DNA of 64,000 bases from Oceanimonas marisflavi (GCF_003049725.1 NZ_QAGM01000002.1:1-64000); one strand, 5' to 3'; shown: positions 38,397-47,742, numbered from the stretch's first letter. Numbers and translations: made by a program. The notes: a model not told the origin generated them from the letters alone.

Positions 38397-38508
38397 CCCT
38401 AGCACCACGGGACCAGGAGCTCAATAATTTTTAACACTTGCAAAACAAAATAAACACACCTAAGTTATCAACGTAAATTATATTTAACGGTCACATGGTG
38501 GTGAAATC

Positions 38509-39921
38509 ATGCAAGCGAACACAAAGGTAACGACTCTTCCCTCGGCCGACGAGCCGGCTTCTACTCTCTTTGAACAGGAGGTGGCCGCCTATCTGGTCCG
38601 CTACCCCCAAACCCAGTATGTGGACGTTTTACTGACCGATCTCAACGGCATCTTTCGCGGCAAGCGGCTGCCGGTGAGTGCCCTCGACAAGCTTGAAGCC
38701 GGCTGTTTTTTTCCCGCCTCCGTGTTTGCCATGGACTTTCGCGGCAACGTGGTGGAAGAGACCGGCATCGGCCAGGACATCGGCGAGCCGGATCTGCCCT
38801 GCTATCCCATTGCCGGCACCCTGGTGCCCTCCGCCTCGGATGCGGAAACCGTGGCCCAGCTGCTGCTGACCATGGTGGATGAACACGAGCAGCCCTTTGC
38901 CCTGGAGCCGCGCAACGTACTCAACCGGGTATGGCAGCAGGTGAAGGCGCGCGGGCTGACCCCGGTGATCGCCCTGGAGCTGGAGTTTTATCTGGTGGAC
39001 CGGGATCGGGACGAGCAGGGCCGGCTGCAACCCCCCTGCTCGCCGCTGACCCAGAAGCGGGACACCTACAGCCAGGTGTATTCCGTGGACAACCTCAACA
39101 ACTTTGCGGAGATCCTCGCCGATATCGACAATATTGCCGCCCTGCAGGGACTGCCCGCCGACGGCGCCGTGGCGGAAGCGGCCCCCGGTCAGTTCGAGAT
39201 CAACATGCACCACGGCAGCGACGTGCTGGCCGCCTGCGATCAGGCGCTGGCGCTGAAGCGGCTGATCAAGCTGGTGGCCGAACAGTATGAAATGGACGCC
39301 ACCTTTATGGCCAAGCCCTACGAGGAGCATCCGGGCAGCGGCCTGCACGTGCACATCAGTGTGACCGACGAGCAGGGCAACAACCTGTTTGCCGATGCCG
39401 AGGGCGAGGACTCGCCGCTGCTCAGGCAGGCGCTGGCAGGCATGCTGGATCTGATGCCCGACAGCATGGCGCTGCTGGCCCCCAACATGAACGCCTTTCG
39501 CCGTTTTCAGCCGGGCATGTATGTGCCGGTGCAGGCGTCCTGGGGTCACAACAACCGCACCGTGGCCCTGCGCATTCCCGCCGGCGACGACGAGGCACGC
39601 CGCATTGAATACCGGGTACCCGGCGCCGACGCCAACCCCTATCTGGTGGTGGCCACCATACTGGCCGGCCTGCTGCACGGCCTCGACAACACACTGCCGC
39701 TGCCGGAGCCGGTGGTGGGCAACGGCCTGGAGCAGGAAGGCCTGCCCCTGCCCACCCGCCAGAGCAGCGCCCTGGCCCGGCTTGAAAGCGACACTCCGCT
39801 CAAGCGCTATCTGGGTGAGGAGTTCATCGAGGTGTACCGCATCTGCAAGCAGGACGAGCTGCTCGAATTTGAAAAGCGCATTACCGACATTGAACTGGAA
39901 TGGATGCTGAAAAACGCCTGA
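38509..39921 (+). CDS. puuA: Gamma-glutamylputrescine synthetase (glutamine synthetase family)
   Basis: Encodes 470 residues. A glutamine-synthetase fold with VDVLLTDLNGIFRGKRLPV near the N-terminus (the divergent beta-grasp of PuuA-like proteins), VIALELEFYLVD, AAPGQFEINMHHG, GSGLHVHISV and WGHNNRTVALRIP for ATP and glutamate. PuuA ligates glutamate to putrescine with ATP. It is divergent from puuD-R-C-B, which makes the assignment to polyamine rather than to glutamine synthesis secure. Confidence 0.92.
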   Translation: MQANTKVTTLPSADEPASTLFEQEVAAYLVRYPQTQYVDVLLTDLNGIFRGKRLPVSALDKLEAGCFFPASVFAMDFRGNVVEETGIGQDIGEPDLPCYPIAGTLVPSASDAETVAQLLLTMVDEHEQPFALEPRNVLNRVWQQVKARGLTPVIALELEFYLVDRDRDEQGRLQPPCSPLTQKRDTYSQVYSVDNLNNFAEILADIDNIAALQGLPADGAVAEAAPGQFEINMHHGSDVLAACDQALALKRLIKLVAEQYEMDATFMAKPYEEHPGSGLHVHISVTDEQGNNLFADAEGEDSPLLRQALAGMLDLMPDSMALLAPNMNAFRRFQPGMYVPVQASWGHNNRTVALRIPAGDDEARRIEYRVPGADANPYLVVATILAGLLHGLDNTLPLPEPVVGNGLEQEGLPLPTRQSSALARLESDTPLKRYLGEEFIEVYRICKQDELLEFEKRITDIELEWMLKNA

Positions 39922-39980
39922 TGTTACCAAGCAGGTAAAAGAGCGCCGGCAGGCGCGCCCCCTCGACCCAAAAAAGGAAG

Positions 39981-41471
39981 ATGATGATGGAACAACCCAA
40001 CTCCCTGGCCCTCAATCCCAGTGTCAAATGGCCACCGCTCTGGCGTGGCCTGGCGGTGGCCGTGATAGCCGCCCTGGCCTTTGCCTGGCTCGGTTTTACC
40101 CATGAGCCCGGCAGCGACTACGGTGCGCTGAGCCTGCTGCCGGCGGCGCTGGTGATCACCATGGCGGTGCTCACCCGCAAAACCGTGGAATCCTTGCTGG
40201 CGGGCAGCCTGCTCGGCCTGCTGCTGCTCGATCCGGCCAACCTGGTAAGCCCGCTGGCGGACGTGACCCTGGCGGTGATGATGGATGAAACCATCGCCTG
40301 GCTTATTCTGGTATGCGGCATGATGGGCGGGCTGATTAACCTGCTGGCCCGGGGCGGCGGCGTGCACAGCTTTGGCGCCGTCATGACCCGGCTTATCAAG
40401 TCCCCCAGAAGCGCCATGGTGGGCACGGTCGGCCTGGGACTGGTGGTGTTTATCGACGACTACCTCAACTCGCTGGCGGTGTCGTCATCCATGAAGCGCA
40501 TTACCGACCGCTTTCACATCTCCCGGGAAAAACTCGCCTATATCGTGGACTCCACCGCCGCTCCCATCTGTATTCTGGTGCCGGTATCCACCTGGGCGGT
40601 GTTTTTTGCTTCATTGCTGGAAGACTCGGGTGCGGCCGAAAGCGGCCAGGGCATGTCACTCTATGTAGCCAGCATTCCCTGGATGTTTTACGGCTGGGCG
40701 GCGCTGCTGGTGGTGGCGCTGGTGGCGGCGCGCCGGCTTCCGGATCTGGGCGCCATGAAAAAGGCCGAGGCCCGGGCGCAGGGTGGTCAGCCGGTGCCCG
40801 ATGGCTGGCAGGACGAGGAAACGCCCGCCCCCGAGCGCAGCGTGCCCGGCTGGCTGGGACTGACCAACTTTCTGCTGCCGATGGCGGTGCTGGTGCTGGC
40901 CAGCGTGTATTACGACATCGATCTGCTGAAGGGCGTGCTGGTGGCCCTGGGTGCGACCATGGTGCTGTATTCGGTGCAACGGCTGCTGTCGTTTCAGCAG
41001 CAGGTGGAGGCGACCCTGGACGGTTTCAAGGTGATGCTGTATCCGCTCGCCACCGTGTGCGCCGGCTTTATTCTGAAGGAAGTGAACGATCAGCTGGGCA
41101 TGACCCGCTACATCATCGACACCGTCACCCCGCTGCTGACGCCGGCGCTGTTGCCCGCCGTGGTGTTCCTGGTGATGGCCGCGGTGGTGTTCAGCACCGC
41201 ATCGAGCTGGGGCGTGTTCGTGATCTCCCTGCCCATCGTGGTGCCCCTGGGTCAGGCCATGGACGTGCCCATGCCGCTGGTGGTGGGAGCCCTGCTGTCG
41301 GCCTCGGCCTTTGGCAGCCACGCCTGCTTCTTCAGTGACTCCACCGTGCTCTCGGCCCAGGGCGCCGGTTGCGACACCATGGATCACGCCCTGACCCAGC
41401 TGCCCTATGCGCTGATCGGCGGCGCCATCGCTCTGGTCACCCTGCTGGCCGCCGGATTCTGGATGATGTAA
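39981..41471 (+). CDS. NhaC-family Na+-coupled transporter
   Basis: Encodes up to 496 residues with about 11-12 membrane spans. Family landmarks are GLGLVVFIDDYLNSLAVSSSMKRITDRFHISREKLAYIVDSTAAPICILVPVSTW and ASAFGSHACFFSDSTVLSAQGAGCDTMDHALTQLPYA. Members are annotated as Na+/H+ antiporters but several relatives carry amines or amino acids. Position 60 bp after puuA and absence of a PuuP permease suggest it may import putrescine; this is inference. Three ATGs in a row follow AAGGA; spacing favours 39984 or 39987. Its TAA stop is also the left target duplication of the repeat that follows. Confidence 0.85.
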   Translation: MMMEQPNSLALNPSVKWPPLWRGLAVAVIAALAFAWLGFTHEPGSDYGALSLLPAALVITMAVLTRKTVESLLAGSLLGLLLLDPANLVSPLADVTLAVMMDETIAWLILVCGMMGGLINLLARGGGVHSFGAVMTRLIKSPRSAMVGTVGLGLVVFIDDYLNSLAVSSSMKRITDRFHISREKLAYIVDSTAAPICILVPVSTWAVFFASLLEDSGAAESGQGMSLYVASIPWMFYGWAALLVVALVAARRLPDLGAMKKAEARAQGGQPVPDGWQDEETPAPERSVPGWLGLTNFLLPMAVLVLASVYYDIDLLKGVLVALGATMVLYSVQRLLSFQQQVEATLDGFKVMLYPLATVCAGFILKEVNDQLGMTRYIIDTVTPLLTPALLPAVVFLVMAAVVFSTASSWGVFVISLPIVVPLGQAMDVPMPLVVGALLSASAFGSHACFFSDSTVLSAQGAGCDTMDHALTQLPYALIGGAIALVTLLAAGFWMM

Positions 41472-41641
41472 CACCAATCGGATTAAACATTTACTCATTC
41501 TGTTAGCGAGCTGTAGGCGCCGCTTCAGCTGGCGCAAACCGGCAGACCATGGCGTTTTAAAGGCCTGTTGCACAGGCCCTGCCGACTAAAGTGGCGGCTA
41601 CAACAGGACCTAAAACGATCACTTGCTTAATGTAATTAGTA
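41472..41641 (+). repeat. 170-bp TIR element, copy 2
   Basis: Bounded by CACCAATCGGATTAA and, inverted, TACTAATTACATTAA, and flanked by TAA on both sides (41469-41471 and 41642-41644). Inside are long imperfect arms (GTAGGCGCCGCTTCAGCTGGCG against GTAGCCGCCACTTTAGTCGGC) and the hairpin GGCCTGT-TGC-ACAGGCC. It has no coding capacity, as in a MITE. Confidence 0.8.
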
Positions 41642-41663
41642 TAAGAAGATTGGAGCTAGCAAC

Positions 41664-41693
41664 AAAAAAAACGACCCATTTGGGTCGTTTTTT
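41664..41693. terminator. Bidirectional intrinsic terminator
   Basis: AAAAAAACGACCCA-TT-TGGGTCGTTTTTT: an 8-bp stem with A-run and T-run on either side, serving the NhaC gene and the convergent bd-oxidase operon. Confidence 0.93.
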
Positions 41694-41713
41694 GTTTACC
41701 TGGTCCGAAAGGT

Positions 41714-41818
41714 TTACATTCCCAGCAGCCAGCGCAGGGCCATGCCCACCAGGGTGATCCCCCCCACCCCGGCGAGATACAGGCCGGCAAACCACAGCCA
41801 GCTTCTTTTACCCGCCAT
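41714..41818 (-). CDS. Small bd-oxidase accessory membrane protein (DUF2474/CydX-like)
   Basis: Encodes 34 residues with one transmembrane helix, MAGKRSWLWFAGLYLAGVGG then ITLVGMALRWLLGM. Its ATG overlaps the cydB stop by one base (TGATG). Short single-helix proteins in this position are CydX in E. coli-type bd oxidases and DUF2474 in the cyanide-insensitive group; the sequence WxxFAGLYxAGVG fits DUF2474 better. They stabilise the oxidase at the membrane. Confidence 0.8.
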   Translation of the reverse strand: MAGKRSWLWFAGLYLAGVGGITLVGMALRWLLGM

Positions 41819-42813
41819 CAGTAACCTTCCTCGAAATCTTCCACCTTGCCGGAAAAGATGCGGTAGCCCCACAGGGTATAAGCGCAGATCAGCGGCAGAA
41901 AGATGAGAATGCCCGGCAGCAGGAACAACAGGCTGGAGTCGGGGGCACTGGCCTGCCACAGGGTCAGCCGGTGCGGGATCAGGTAAGGGAACAGGCTCAC
42001 CACCAGACCACCGAAACCCAGCAGGAACAGGCCGCAGGCCAGCCAGAAGGGCCGGGTTTCATGGGGCTCGCCGTCCAGATCCCGGTACAGCAAAAAGCCA
42101 AGCAGCACACTCAGCAGCGGCAGCGGCGACAGCCAGATAAAGTTGAGGCCGTCAAACCAGCGCGCACTCACCTGCTCGTTGGCCAGCACCATCCACAGGC
42201 TCACCACCAGCAGAATGGCCATGATGATCACCACCAGCCGGCGGCCCAGGTGGGCGGCCCGGGCCAGCACGGGATCACGGCTCTTGAGCACCAGGTAACA
42301 ACAGGCCAGCAGGGCATAGGCCACCATCAGCGCAAAACCGGTGAACAGGCTGAAGGGGCTGAGCCAGTCCAGGGCCCCCAGCTCGCCGGGGCCGCCCTCC
42401 ACCCCCTGCACCACGGCGCCGAGAATGGCGCCCTGGCAGAAGGTGGCCACGGTGGAGCCGAGCCAGAACGACTTGTCCCACCAGGGCTTGGAGCGATGGG
42501 ACTTGAACCGGTATTCAAAGGCCACACCGCGGAAAATCAGCCCGATCAGCATGATGATAATGGGCGTATACAGGGTCGCCAGTATGCCCGCATAGGCGGC
42601 GGGAAAGGCGGCGAACAGCACCACGCCGCCAAACACCAGCCAGGTTTCATTGCCGTCCCACACATGGGAAATGGAACGCATCATGTGATCCCGTTCGCCT
42701 TCGCTGCGAAACCAGGGGTAGAGGATGCCGAGGCCGAGATCAAAGCCGTCCAGCACCACATACATCAGCACCGCAAAGCCCAGCAACAAATAATAAAACA
42801 GCGCCAGATCCAT
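41818..42813 (-). CDS. cydB: Cytochrome bd-type quinol oxidase subunit II (CIO type)
   Basis: Encodes 331 residues with about nine membrane spans. The N-terminal LLLGFAVLMYVVLDGFDLGLGILYP and DGNETWLVFGGVVLFAAFPAAYA are hallmark segments. Starts one base after the cydA stop. With cydA and the short terminal ORF it forms the membrane quinol oxidase that reduces O2 to water without proton pumping. Confidence 0.93.
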   Translation of the reverse strand: MDLALFYYLLLGFAVLMYVVLDGFDLGLGILYPWFRSEGERDHMMRSISHVWDGNETWLVFGGVVLFAAFPAAYAGILATLYTPIIIMLIGLIFRGVAFEYRFKSHRSKPWWDKSFWLGSTVATFCQGAILGAVVQGVEGGPGELGALDWLSPFSLFTGFALMVAYALLACCYLVLKSRDPVLARAAHLGRRLVVIIMAILLVVSLWMVLANEQVSARWFDGLNFIWLSPLPLLSVLLGFLLYRDLDGEPHETRPFWLACGLFLLGFGGLVVSLFPYLIPHRLTLWQASAPDSSLLFLLPGILIFLPLICAYTLWGYRIFSGKVEDFEEGY

Positions 42814-42814
42814 C

Positions 42815-44221
42815 TCAGTTCTCCACTACGTCGTGTTGCAGTTTCTTCACCCAGGCCAGGGCAAAGCCGGGGGCCTTGATGCCGATCATGTGCTGCTCCA
42901 GCCGGGCCATGTCGGGCGGCCCCTTGCGAATGAGCTTGGCCATAAAATAGAGATACACGCAGAACAGCAGGCTGTAGGTGAGCACAAACAGGGTGAGGGA
43001 AAACAGCACCCGCTCCGCCGGCAGCGGTGACACCACGTCCATGGTGCGCACCAGGCCGTGCACCAGCCAGGGCTGGCGGCCCACTTCGGCCACATACCAG
43101 CCGGCCAGGGTAGAGATAACGCCGGAGGGGATCATCAGCATCATCAGCCACTGAAAGGGCCGGCTTTCAAAACGGCCGTTGTTGCGGCGCAGCCACAGGC
43201 CCCACAGGGCGGCGCCTATCATCAGCACACCCAGGCCCACCATGATGCGGAACGAATAGAACACCAGCGGCACATAGGGGCGCTCGTCGGCGGGTACCGA
43301 TTTCAGGCCCTGCAGCTCGCCGTCCAGCTCATGGGTAAGAATGAGGGAAGCCAGCTTGGGAATGGCAATTTCAAAATGATTGGTCTCGGCCTCCATGTCG
43401 GGCACCGCAAACAGCAGCAGCGGCGCACCGGCCTCGCGCTCGGGCCAGATCCCTTCCATGGCCGCCACCTTGATGGGCTGATGTTCCTTCACATTCAGGC
43501 CGTGAAAATCGCCTACCAACGCCTGCACCGGCGCCAGCAGCAGCGCCGCCCACAGCGCCATGGACAGGCCCTTGCGGCCAAAGGCCAGATCGCGTTTTTT
43601 AAACAGATACCAGGCGCTGACGCCGCCAATCAGGAAGGTGGCGCTGAGCATGGCCGCCAGCAGCATGTGGGTCAGCCGGTAGGGCATGGACGGATTGAAA
43701 ATCACCTCCATCCAGCTGGCCACCTCAAAGCGACCGTCCACCAGCTCATAGCCCGCCGGGGTCTGCATCCAGGAGTTGGCCACGATAATCCAGAAGGCGG
43801 AAATCCAGGTGCCAACCGCCACCACACAGGTGGAGAAAAAGTGCAGTTTTTCCCCCACCCGCTGCCAGCCGAACAGCATGACCCCGAGAAAACCGGCCTC
43901 CAGAAAAAAGGCGGTCAGCACCTCATAGGCCATCAGCGGCCCCAGCACGGCGCCGGTGATCTCGGAAAAGCGGGAGAAGTTGGTGCCAAACTCGTAAGAC
44001 AGCACGATGCCGCTCACCACCCCCATGCCAAAGGTGATGGCAAAGGGCTTGATCCAGAACTTGGCCAGCTGAAAATACACAGGGTTGCGGGTTTTCAGCC
44101 AGAGCCCTTCCCAGATGGCAATGGCGGTGGCCAGACCTATGGTGATGGCCGGAAAGATAATGTGAAAGCTGACGGTAAAGGCGAACTGTATTCGCGACAG
44201 TATGGCGGCATCTAGCTCCAT
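42815..44221 (-). CDS. cydA: Cytochrome bd-type quinol oxidase subunit I (CIO type)
   Basis: Encodes 468 residues, shorter than E. coli CydA because the periplasmic quinol (Q) loop is short, as in CioA. Haem ligand H20 is in [35 protein letters not shown] and [16 protein letters not shown] (GRQPW) are conserved. The ribosome binding site GGAGG overlaps the stop of a 32-residue ORF just upstream. The oxidase is predicted to be relatively cyanide resistant from the short loop. Confidence 0.93.
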   Translation of the reverse strand: MELDAAILSRIQFAFTVSFHIIFPAITIGLATAIAIWEGLWLKTRNPVYFQLAKFWIKPFAITFGMGVVSGIVLSYEFGTNFSRFSEITGAVLGPLMAYEVLTAFFLEAGFLGVMLFGWQRVGEKLHFFSTCVVAVGTWISAFWIIVANSWMQTPAGYELVDGRFEVASWMEVIFNPSMPYRLTHMLLAAMLSATFLIGGVSAWYLFKKRDLAFGRKGLSMALWAALLLAPVQALVGDFHGLNVKEHQPIKVAAMEGIWPEREAGAPLLLFAVPDMEAETNHFEIAIPKLASLILTHELDGELQGLKSVPADERPYVPLVFYSFRIMVGLGVLMIGAALWGLWLRRNNGRFESRPFQWLMMLMIPSGVISTLAGWYVAEVGRQPWLVHGLVRTMDVVSPLPAERVLFSLTLFVLTYSLLFCVYLYFMAKLIRKGPPDMARLEQHMIGIKAPGFALAWVKKLQHDVVEN

Positions 44222-44230
44222 GGGTCCTCC

Positions 44231-44329
44231 TTAGCGGGCCAGTTGGCGACGCAGCAGGGCCGGCAGGCCCGCCATCAGAAGAACGATCACAATAGCGGAA
44301 AATTCCATCAACAGGGCAGTCATGTTCAT
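44231..44329 (-). CDS. Predicted 32-residue single-helix membrane protein upstream of cydA
   Basis: Reads MNMTALLMEFSAIVIVLLMA then GLPALLRRQLAR, one hydrophobic helix and a basic C-terminus. Its TAA runs directly into the cydA ribosome binding site (TAAGGAGGACCCATG), so it would be translationally coupled to cydA. An ATG two codons later is equally possible. The start site is weak. It is not the usual CydX, which here lies at the other end of the operon. I cannot name a family. Confidence 0.5.
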   Translation of the reverse strand: MNMTALLMEFSAIVIVLLMAGLPALLRRQLAR

Positions 44330-44368
44330 TATGGTTATGCTCACTCGTTAGTCTGGTAGTGAGTTAAA

Positions 44369-44384
44369 TGCACAAGGTGTGCCA
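44369..44384 (-). promoter_or_regulatory. Candidate sigma-54 promoter of the bd-oxidase operon
   Basis: Read on the minus strand, TGGCACACCTTGTGCA fits the -24/-12 form TGGCACG-N4-TTGCW with the required GG-N10-GC spacing; only two consensus bases differ. A start point about 12 bases downstream (near 44358) would leave a ~29-nt leader before the 32-residue ORF. The neighbouring gene at 46381 encodes a sigma-54 activator. Confidence 0.6.
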
Positions 44385-44408
44385 ATTTGTGGAGAAGGCC
44401 GTCCTGTC

Positions 44409-44422
44409 TTGCCGTGGATCAA
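44409..44422. promoter_or_regulatory. Weak FNR/Anr-like box
   Basis: TTGCCGTGGATCAA agrees with TTGAT-N4-ATCAA at 8 of 10 positions. It lies about 58 bp upstream of the predicted sigma-54 start point. On its own this match could be chance. Confidence 0.3.
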
Positions 44423-44428
44423 TAAAAG

Positions 44429-44464
44429 TGTAAAAACTTGTGCTCACCGACAACAAGGTTTACA
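44429..44464. promoter_or_regulatory. Long dyad, candidate enhancer site
   Basis: TGTAAAAACTTGT and, 10 bases on, AACAAGGTTTACA are inverted repeats with one unpaired base (arms TGTAAA..CTTGT). The centre lies ~88 bp upstream of the predicted sigma-54 start, where NtrC-type proteins usually bind. It is also ~70 bp before the kinase gene, so it could serve autoregulation. Confidence 0.45.
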
Positions 44465-44515
44465 GTTTTTTGGCCTCCAGCTGTCAACACCATTTACACC
44501 CGGACACCCTTCCTT

Positions 44516-46384
44516 ATGCCTCTGGAACTCGCCTTTGAACTCATGATGATGCTTACCAGCGGCTGCGCCCTGCTGGTATCGGCCTGGCTGTTCTGGCGCG
44601 CCCGCAACCGGCGCAGCATGAAGGCGCTGGCGGGCTTTGGGGTGATGATGGCGCTGTGGTGCGCCGGCCATGTGGCGGTGTTTTACGGGCTGGACACCCT
44701 GGGGGTGGCGCTGATCCTGGCCAACCCGCTGATGCCCACCTTTTTTCTCGACTTTGCCATCGGCTTTGTCAACCAGGGGGCCGGTCAGCGCCCCTGGCTG
44801 AGCCGGCTGGCGCGCCACCGCGGCCTGCTTTACGGGGCGGCGGTGCTGGTCAGCCTGATCACCCTGCTGCAAAACGGCGGCGGCATCATCGCCTTTGGCC
44901 CCTTTGAACACTATTTCGTGTTTCAGGGCAGTGGCTGGTTCAATATTGGCTACACCATTTTCATTGGCGTGCTGGCCCATGCCCTGCTGCTGTGGGGCTT
45001 TGCCCGCCACAGGGGCAACCGCCGCCGCTCCATTGCCGCCATGTTCGCCGCCGGCGCCTGGGGGCTGCTCCTTGCCACCAGTTTTATTTTTCCGTCTCTG
45101 GGGCTGCACTGGTATCCCTGGCCCATGCTGCTGCTGCCCAGCTACGTGCTGCTGCTGGTGTACGGTGTGGTGCGCTACCAGATGCTGGAAGTGAACGCCT
45201 GGGCCAACCGGGCGCTGCTGTGGATTTTAATGACCGGTTTGCTGCTGGGACTGATGGCGCTGTTCAGCGCCATGGCCGGACGGCTGGGCATGCAGGCCCT
45301 GGCCGCCGTGCCCCAGTGGCAGCTGTGGCTGTATTCGCTGCTGCTGCTGATGCTGGCGCTGGCGCTGTACCGGCCGGTGAGCGCCCTAGTGGAGCGGTTA
45401 ATCTACCCGGGCAGCCGGCTCGATGAACAGCTGCTCGACACCTGGATGGCACAACTGCGCGATGCCAGCGACTGGAATGCCCTGGCCCAAACCGCCGAGC
45501 GACTGCTGGCCCGGCAGATGGGCCAGCCGGTCACGGTGCGGCTGCTGACCCGGCCACCACTGTCCGAACCCGGCCCCGGGCTGCAGCTGTGGTGTTTGCA
45601 TCAGGCACAGGGCTGGCAGTTCCGGCTGAAGGGTTTTGACGATGTCACCCCCGGCACACGGCTGACCGCCGAGGTGTTCGGCTCTCTGCTGGCCACCCGC
45701 TGCGGCCTGCTGGAGCGCTCGCTGCAACTGGCCGAAGCCGAACGCAAGCGGGTCTCGGAACAACACCTGGTGGAGCTGGGCGGACTGTCGGCGGCCATGG
45801 CCCACGAGCTGCGCAACCCGCTCAATATCATTTCCATGGCCACCGCCGGCCTGGAGGCGGATCGTAAAAGCATGATTCAAGGGCAGCTCAAACGGGCCGA
45901 CCGGCTGATCGTCGACATGCTGGCCTATTCCGGCCAGCTGCAGATACAGCCCCGCCCCCTGCCCCTGGCGCCACTGCTGGACAGCCTGCGCCCCCAGTTC
46001 GACTGGCAGCAGGTCAGCTTTGATTACAGCCTGCCGGACGATTATCACCTGTATGCGGATCCCTACCGGCTGCAACAGGTGCTGACCAACCTGATCGACA
46101 ACGCCCTGTCCTTTGTACGCAATCAGCCGGACGGCCATATACGGCTTGAAAGCACCGACACCCCCGGTGTGCTGTGGCTGCACAACAATGGCCCGACCAT
46201 CGAGGCCGACATGCAGGCTCACTTGTTCCGCCCCTTTGTGACCCGGCGTCAGGGCGGCAGCGGCCTGGGGCTGGCCATCGTACAGCGGATTATGGAGGCC
46301 CATGGCGGCCATATTCGCCACCGTAACGACGCCGGCTGGCCGGTGACCTTTGAGCTTTATTTTCCCGAGGAGCAAGCATCATGA
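44516..46384 (+). CDS. Membrane sensor histidine kinase
   Basis: Encodes 622 residues. The first ~270 residues hold about seven or eight hydrophobic helices and no large periplasmic domain, suggesting sensing within the membrane. A linker (GAF-like, uncertain) leads to the HisKA box with H430 in GGLSAAMAHELRNPLNIIS, then the ATPase domain NLIDNALSF and GGSGLGLAIVQRIMEAHGG. The C-terminus overlaps the response regulator start (ATGA). It is divergent from the bd-oxidase operon. The start ATG at 44516 has only a poor ribosome site. Confidence 0.88.
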   Translation: MPLELAFELMMMLTSGCALLVSAWLFWRARNRRSMKALAGFGVMMALWCAGHVAVFYGLDTLGVALILANPLMPTFFLDFAIGFVNQGAGQRPWLSRLARHRGLLYGAAVLVSLITLLQNGGGIIAFGPFEHYFVFQGSGWFNIGYTIFIGVLAHALLLWGFARHRGNRRRSIAAMFAAGAWGLLLATSFIFPSLGLHWYPWPMLLLPSYVLLLVYGVVRYQMLEVNAWANRALLWILMTGLLLGLMALFSAMAGRLGMQALAAVPQWQLWLYSLLLLMLALALYRPVSALVERLIYPGSRLDEQLLDTWMAQLRDASDWNALAQTAERLLARQMGQPVTVRLLTRPPLSEPGPGLQLWCLHQAQGWQFRLKGFDDVTPGTRLTAEVFGSLLATRCGLLERSLQLAEAERKRVSEQHLVELGGLSAAMAHELRNPLNIISMATAGLEADRKSMIQGQLKRADRLIVDMLAYSGQLQIQPRPLPLAPLLDSLRPQFDWQQVSFDYSLPDDYHLYADPYRLQQVLTNLIDNALSFVRNQPDGHIRLESTDTPGVLWLHNNGPTIEADMQAHLFRPFVTRRQGGSGLGLAIVQRIMEAHGGHIRHRNDAGWPVTFELYFPEEQAS

Positions 46385-47742
46385 CCACGGCCCGCATTAT
46401 TGTCATCGACGACGAGCCCGCCTTTCGCACCCTGAGCGCCCAGTGGCTGCAGGCGGAAGGCTACGAGGTGCATACCGGCGCCGATCTCGGCGAGCTGCGC
46501 ACCCTGCTGGCTGACGTCGACGCCGATCTTGTCCTGCTCGATCTGTCACTGCCGCCCCGGTTCGATCCGCACCATACCCTGAGCGCCCTGCCCGAGTTTA
46601 CCGACAGGCCGGTGATCATTCTCACCGGTCACGGCGAGCGGGAGCTGGCGCTGGAAGCCCTGCGTCAGGGCGCCTGGGATCTGCTGGCCAAGCCCATGGA
46701 TCCGGATTTGCTGGCGGTGGTGATCCGCCGCGCCATTACCAAACACCAGCTGGTGCGCGAGCTCAACAGCCTGAAAACCCGCATCAGCCGGCAGAGCCCG
46801 ATCACCACCCTGATCGGCGCCTCACCGTCCATGAACACCATTCGCGCCCTGGTCAGCCGCATTGCTCCCACCGATGTGCGGGTGCTGGTGACCGGCCCTT
46901 CTGGCACCGGCAAGGAGGTGATCTCCCGGGCCATTCACGATCTCAGCCCCCGGGCCTCCGGTCCCTTTATCTCGGTGCACTGCGGCGCCATTCCCGCCGA
47001 ACTGCTGGAAAGCGAACTGTTCGGCCACACCAAGGGCGCCTTTACCGGCGCCGATCGCAACAAGGACGGCCTGCTCAAGCTGGCCGACGGCGGCACCCTG
47101 TTTCTGGATGAAATCGGTGACATGCCCCTGGCCATGCAGGTAAAACTGCTCAGGGTATTGCAGGAGGGCAGCTTCTACCCGGTGGGCGGGCGAGAGCTGG
47201 AAACCATCAATGTACGGGTGATCTCCGCCACCAACGCCAGCCTGCCCGACAAGGTCGCCAGCGGCGAGTTCCGGGAAGATTTGTTCTACCGCATCAAGGG
47301 CGTGACCATTGAAACCCGGCCCCTGGACGATCGCCCGGAAGACATTCCCCTGCTGATCAGCCACTTTCTGGAGCTGCAGGCCCAGGGCAGCGGCCAGCCG
47401 CCGCTGCATCCGGACACCGCCGCCTTCAACTGGTTTATTCAGCGCCGCTGGCCGGGCAATGTGCGCGAGCTGAAAAGCGCCCTCGACAGCGTGGCCGCCA
47501 TCGCCCAGGGGGGGATTATCACCCTGGACGACATCGCCCTGCTCTATCCGGACGCCCGGGAAAACAGCCCGGCCCGGCCCCTGCCCGGTGGCGATACCCT
47601 GGATGCCCAGGTGCGGGCGCTGGAAATCACCCTTATCACCGACGCCCTGGCCCGTCACGACAACAACCGCACCCATGCCGCCCAGGCCCTGGGGCTGTCG
47701 CGCCAGGGCCTGCTGAAGAAGATAGAGCGGTACGGGTTATAA
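46381..47742 (+). CDS. NtrC-family sigma-54-dependent response regulator
   Basis: Encodes 453 residues: receiver domain with acidic pair D10-D11 and phospho-acceptor D54 (LVLLDLSLP); AAA+ domain with Walker A GPSGTGKE (172-179), sigma-54 contact loop GAFTGA (219-224) and Walker B LFLDEIGD; and a C-terminal Fis-type helix-turn-helix ([24 protein letters not shown]). All key residues for sigma-54 activation are intact. Its cognate kinase is the overlapping gene. The divergent bd-oxidase operon is the nearest candidate target. Confidence 0.95.
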   Translation: MTTARIIVIDDEPAFRTLSAQWLQAEGYEVHTGADLGELRTLLADVDADLVLLDLSLPPRFDPHHTLSALPEFTDRPVIILTGHGERELALEALRQGAWDLLAKPMDPDLLAVVIRRAITKHQLVRELNSLKTRISRQSPITTLIGASPSMNTIRALVSRIAPTDVRVLVTGPSGTGKEVISRAIHDLSPRASGPFISVHCGAIPAELLESELFGHTKGAFTGADRNKDGLLKLADGGTLFLDEIGDMPLAMQVKLLRVLQEGSFYPVGGRELETINVRVISATNASLPDKVASGEFREDLFYRIKGVTIETRPLDDRPEDIPLLISHFLELQAQGSGQPPLHPDTAAFNWFIQRRWPGNVRELKSALDSVAAIAQGGIITLDDIALLYPDARENSPARPLPGGDTLDAQVRALEITLITDALARHDNNRTHAAQALGLSRQGLLKKIERYGL

